Below, in pieces: positions 61,265-64,000 of a stretch of DNA of 64,000 nucleotides. The stretch spans positions 310,001 to 374,000 of the forward strand of contig NZ_JAJAPX010000004.1 of NCBI RefSeq assembly GCF_020523965.1. The letters are read 5' to 3'. The notes under the pieces are model-generated. The model was not told where the DNA came from. It was given only the letters and a program-made list of their open reading frames with translations, and ran no database searches. A program made the translations under genes and the position numbers. The DNA is from Neotamlana sargassicola (GTDB taxonomy: Bacteria > Bacteroidota > Bacteroidia > Flavobacteriales > Flavobacteriaceae). Positions within the stretch are counted from its first letter, which is position 1. The number at the start of each line of letters is the position of its first letter.

Positions 61265-63007
61265 ATGAAAAAAATATTAAAACTAGTTGTTCTAATCTTA
61301 ACCATTTCTTTTGCTTCTTGTGAGGATTTTTTAGATAGAGCACCGTTAGACGAAGTCTCAGAAGCTTCCTTTTATACCACTGCAGATCATTTAAAAGCTG
61401 CTGTAAGTGGATTTTATAACGATTTACCAGGATGGACGGCATTATCTGTTGGTATTAATACTTTACCAGATATGAATACCGACACAGGTATTTCCACATC
61501 TCCAAGCAATAGGTTTGTAGGTATTTACACAGTTGCAACAACAAGTAATAACACACAATGGCGTACACAATTTATTAATATTAGAGAAATTAACTGGTTA
61601 ATCGACCATTTCGATCAAGTATCTGCGGACGAAGACGAAACTTTAGTTAATCAATATTCTGGTGAAGCCTACTTTTTTAGAGCGTATTACTATTTTGAAT
61701 TATTAACTGCTTATGGTGATTTACCAATTTTCGATCAATATTTTGATAATACAGACGAAGAATACGTTTTTGCTGCAAGAGACCCAAGAAACGAAGTGGT
61801 AGACTTTATGTTAGAAGATTTAGATACAGCAATATCTTTACTACAATCTTTCCCAAATATTGATGGGCACCCAAGAGTTAGCAAAGAAGCTGCTCAATTA
61901 TTTAAAGCTAGAGTTGCACTTTATGAAGGTACTTGGGAAAAGTATCACAGCGGCACTGTTTATGGTGTAGATGGATCTGATGGATCAACCTACTTACAAA
62001 TTGCTGCCGATGCCGCAGAAGATGTTATAGACGGAGGTGTATTTTCTTTACATAGTGATTACAAATCTTTATTTAATCAAGTAGGTTATAGCGGTAATAC
62101 TGAAGTTATGCTTTGGAGAGATTATAACTCAATCGAATTTGGTCAAGCTAATATTTTACAACAACAATGGCCAAATGGTTCTGGGTTTACAAGATTCTCA
62201 ATTGAAAGTTATTTATGTACTGATGGTTTACCAACAGCGTTAAGCCCATTATTTACAGATGGAGACGATGATGATTTAACTACCATTGAAGATAACAGAG
62301 ACCCAAGATTAGCTGCAAGTTTAATGGTACCTGGAGATATAGTACAAATTGATCCAGATGGTACAGAAACTTATTGGGAGTATCCTAATTTTGCAGCATC
62401 AACGGCTACTTTAACAGGTTACGAATTTGAAAAATATCGCAACGTTTATTACGACGAAACCTATACAAATTTCACAGAGGATACCTCTAGAATTATTTTC
62501 CGTTTAGGCGAGGCTTTATTAATTTTTGCAGAAGCAAAAGCCGAATTAGGAACTATTACCCAAGCCGATTTAGACAAATCTATTAATGAGTTACGCGATA
62601 GAGCTGGTATGCCAGGTATTACTTTAGGAGCAATCCCTACAGATCCAAATTGGCCAGATTATGGTTATACTTTAACAAATATTTTGTATGAAGTAAGAAG
62701 AGAACGTACCGTTGAGCTATTAGCAGAAGGCTTTAGAGCTGATGATTTATATCGTTGGAGAGCTCATAATTTATTTGATGGAGACCAACCTAGAGGCGCC
62801 TATTTAGAAGATGGCACCGTTAATACAACTATTAGTGCTTCCGAATTAACTTTAGATGAAGATGGGTATATTTTACCTTTCGCAAGCTTCCTTGGTGGGG
62901 CAAGTGGCGCTTACGACTTTGATGAAAATAAAGCCTATTTAATATCAATTCCAACAGATGAAATAATATTAAATCCTAACCTAACTCAAAATCCAGGATG
63001 GGAATAA
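61265..63007 (+). CDS. SusD/RagB-like surface glycan-binding lipoprotein
   Basis: A 580-residue lipoprotein with lipobox FASC (C19) followed by EDFLDRAPLDEVSEASFYTT, the standard SusD N-terminus. The helical TPR-like core includes GEAYFFRAYYYFELLTAYGDLPIF and, at the C-terminal end, INELRDRAGMPGI and YEVRRERTVELLAEGFRADDLYRW, all family hallmarks. It forms the lid over the SusC barrel and captures glycan at the cell surface. The gene follows susC by 18 bp and ends before a strong terminator at 63042, so susC and susD form a two-gene transcript. Confidence 0.96.
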   Translation: MKKILKLVVLILTISFASCEDFLDRAPLDEVSEASFYTTADHLKAAVSGFYNDLPGWTALSVGINTLPDMNTDTGISTSPSNRFVGIYTVATTSNNTQWRTQFINIREINWLIDHFDQVSADEDETLVNQYSGEAYFFRAYYYFELLTAYGDLPIFDQYFDNTDEEYVFAARDPRNEVVDFMLEDLDTAISLLQSFPNIDGHPRVSKEAAQLFKARVALYEGTWEKYHSGTVYGVDGSDGSTYLQIAADAAEDVIDGGVFSLHSDYKSLFNQVGYSGNTEVMLWRDYNSIEFGQANILQQQWPNGSGFTRFSIESYLCTDGLPTALSPLFTDGDDDDLTTIEDNRDPRLAASLMVPGDIVQIDPDGTETYWEYPNFAASTATLTGYEFEKYRNVYYDETYTNFTEDTSRIIFRLGEALLIFAEAKAELGTITQADLDKSINELRDRAGMPGITLGAIPTDPNWPDYGYTLTNILYEVRRERTVELLAEGFRADDLYRWRAHNLFDGDQPRGAYLEDGTVNTTISASELTLDEDGYILPFASFLGGASGAYDFDENKAYLISIPTDEIILNPNLTQNPGWE

Positions 63008-63333
63008 TATATTAAAATAAATTTTTAGAGTTTATTTACTTGATTGCTCAAAAATAAAGCACCCTTTATTTTTGAGCAATCTTTTTTTTAACACACAAAA
63101 CCAAACCCTTACAACTTAATATAAATAACCAATTGCTTATTTTTTAAGAATTTAAAACTCTAATTAGCAAAATTTATATAGTATGTTATTTCTTACTTGC
63201 AATAAAAAACGAACATTTTAAAATCAAACTAAATATGTTGTTTAGATATCCACGCACGTTACTCGTCTAAAAAACAATTTCACTTAGGTTTTCTTTTTTT
63301 AAATTAACCTTAATAATCCGTTAATATATAACT
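63008..63333. other. Intergenic region between susD and the LamG gene
   Basis: This 326-bp gap contains the strong terminator at 63042-63088. The rest is AT-rich upstream sequence of the LamG-type gene. I saw no convincing -33/-7 pair and no copy of the shared 13-mer here. Confidence 0.7.
63042..63088 (+). terminator. Strong intrinsic terminator of susCD
   Basis: GATTGCTCAAAAATAAAG (63042-63059) and CTTTATTTTTGAGCAATC (63064-63081) form a perfect 18-bp stem with a CACC loop, followed by seven T residues (63082-63088). It starts 35 bases after the susD stop. Confidence 0.92.
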
Positions 63334-64000
63334 ATGAAAACAAAAACTACTTTCTTAAAAACTATGCTTTTTATTTTTGCTGTTTCAGCATCAATAAATA
63401 TAAAAGCACAAACACCTTTAGTACATTTAAAATTTGAAAACAATTTAAATAATGATGGTAGCCTTGGCTTAACCTTTGCAGTTGAAGGTGCGAACAGTGC
63501 TGGGGTTTCTGTACCATACTCTTCTGGTACCACTACCTCCTATCTTACCGGTGGTTCTGTACCTGGACAGATAGAAGGAAATTATGCAATAAACTTTTCT
63601 GCTATTGGTGATGATACAGATCCAAATTATAATTTAATTCAAAATGGTGGTGCTTATGATGCACAAATTATGAGTAACGCTAACATAGGCATTACTGGTA
63701 ATGATGCAAGAACTATTTCTGCATGGTTTAGATATGATGATAGAAATAATAGCACCAACGGAACACATATGATTGTGCACTTTGGGTCTGCTGCAAATGG
63801 AGGCGGTTACCTAAGAAACACGCTACAACATGCTGGAGCAAATAATAGAATTCAATTTGGAATAGGTGGAGCTGCTGTACAGTGGTATTACGGTTCTGAT
63901 GGAGATAATATAGAAAGTACCGTTGAAAATGGTGATTGGCATCATATAGCTATTACTTATGCTGGTGGCTCTGCGACGATAAAAGATGTTAAGATGTATT
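63334..64000 (+). CDS. Secreted LamG / concanavalin A-like domain protein (3' end outside window)
   Basis: The frame opens at the ATG at 63334 and runs to the right edge, giving 222 residues. Residues 1-26 are a signal peptide ending INIKAQ. The following segment is a LamG-type jelly roll: PLVHLKFENNLNNDGS, NYAINFSA, RTISAWFRYDDRN, MIVHFGS and GDWHHIAITYAGGSA are in the usual order. Such domains in Flavobacteriia are common in large surface proteins that bind glycans or carry a type IX secretion tail; the tail, if any, is outside the window. It lies after a strong terminator and probably has its own promoter. It may be a surface glycan-binding protein of this locus or the start of a multi-domain enzyme. 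Confidence 0.85.
   Translation, partial: MKTKTTFLKTMLFIFAVSASINIKAQTPLVHLKFENNLNNDGSLGLTFAVEGANSAGVSVPYSSGTTTSYLTGGSVPGQIEGNYAINFSAIGDDTDPNYNLIQNGGAYDAQIMSNANIGITGNDARTISAWFRYDDRNNSTNGTHMIVHFGSAANGGGYLRNTLQHAGANNRIQFGIGGAAVQWYYGSDGDNIESTVENGDWHHIAITYAGGSATIKDVKMY

Noticed and set aside
63277-63288. ATTTCACTTAG occurring both here and near 40575
   Set aside because: The orientation relative to the genes differs, and an 11-mer of low complexity in AT-rich sequence is not convincing.

Overview
The window looks like marine Flavobacteriia (Bacteroidota). It is AT-rich, has a SusC/SusD pair, many lipoproteins and signal peptides of flavobacterial type, no Shine-Dalgarno-like leaders, and promoter elements resembling the Bacteroidota TTTG / TAnnTTTG pattern. 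Nearly all of the 64 kb belongs to glycan-utilisation loci. I saw no tRNA, rRNA, CRISPR array or insertion sequence.

Region 1 (1-40419, minus strand) is a run of 23 genes with no gap above 47 bp, read from an SSS-type sodium symporter at 40419 down to an esterase/peptidase cut by the left edge. It encodes ten formylglycine-type sulfatases, glycosidases of families GH95, GH29, GH3 (two), GH30 (two), GH20, GH92 and GH172 (DUF2961), a DUF5703 protein likely to be a GH95-like glycosidase, an SGNH hydrolase and a prolyl-oligopeptidase-like hydrolase. A candidate promoter, a 13-base motif and a leader hairpin lie upstream (40474-40604).

Region 2 (40818-42430) is a divergent AraC regulator / SAM methyltransferase pair that seems unrelated to glycan use. 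A bidirectional terminator follows at 42431-42467.

Region 3 (42631-55559, minus strand) is an eight-gene operon with an N-glycan signature: two GH92 alpha-mannosidases, a GH20 hexosaminidase with a discoidin-like domain, a Tat-signal aspartylglucosaminidase, a GHL10-like TIM-barrel lipoprotein, a CBM9-like lipoprotein, a cytoplasmic GH130 phosphorylase and a second SSS symporter.

Region 4 (55685-64000, plus strand) holds a LytS-type histidine kinase, a LytTR response regulator, a terminator, the SusC/SusD pair, a perfect 18-bp-stem terminator and the start of a LamG-type protein cut by the right edge.

Working model (inference): SusC/SusD import a sulfated, fucosylated glycan. The sulfatases and exo-glycosidases of Region 1 trim it in the periplasm or at the cell surface. 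The Region 3 enzymes remove mannose and GlcNAc and split GlcNAc from asparagine, then Man-GlcNAc is imported and phosphorolysed by GH130. Sulfatases, two fucosidase families, GH3/GH30 and a complete N-glycan core pathway together fit a sulfated, fucose- and perhaps xylose-bearing N-glycan of algal or invertebrate glycoprotein. A sulfated alpha-mannan or fucan remains possible. The exact 13-mer GTTGTTGGTCGAA upstream of both the Region 1 operon and susC suggests a shared regulator.
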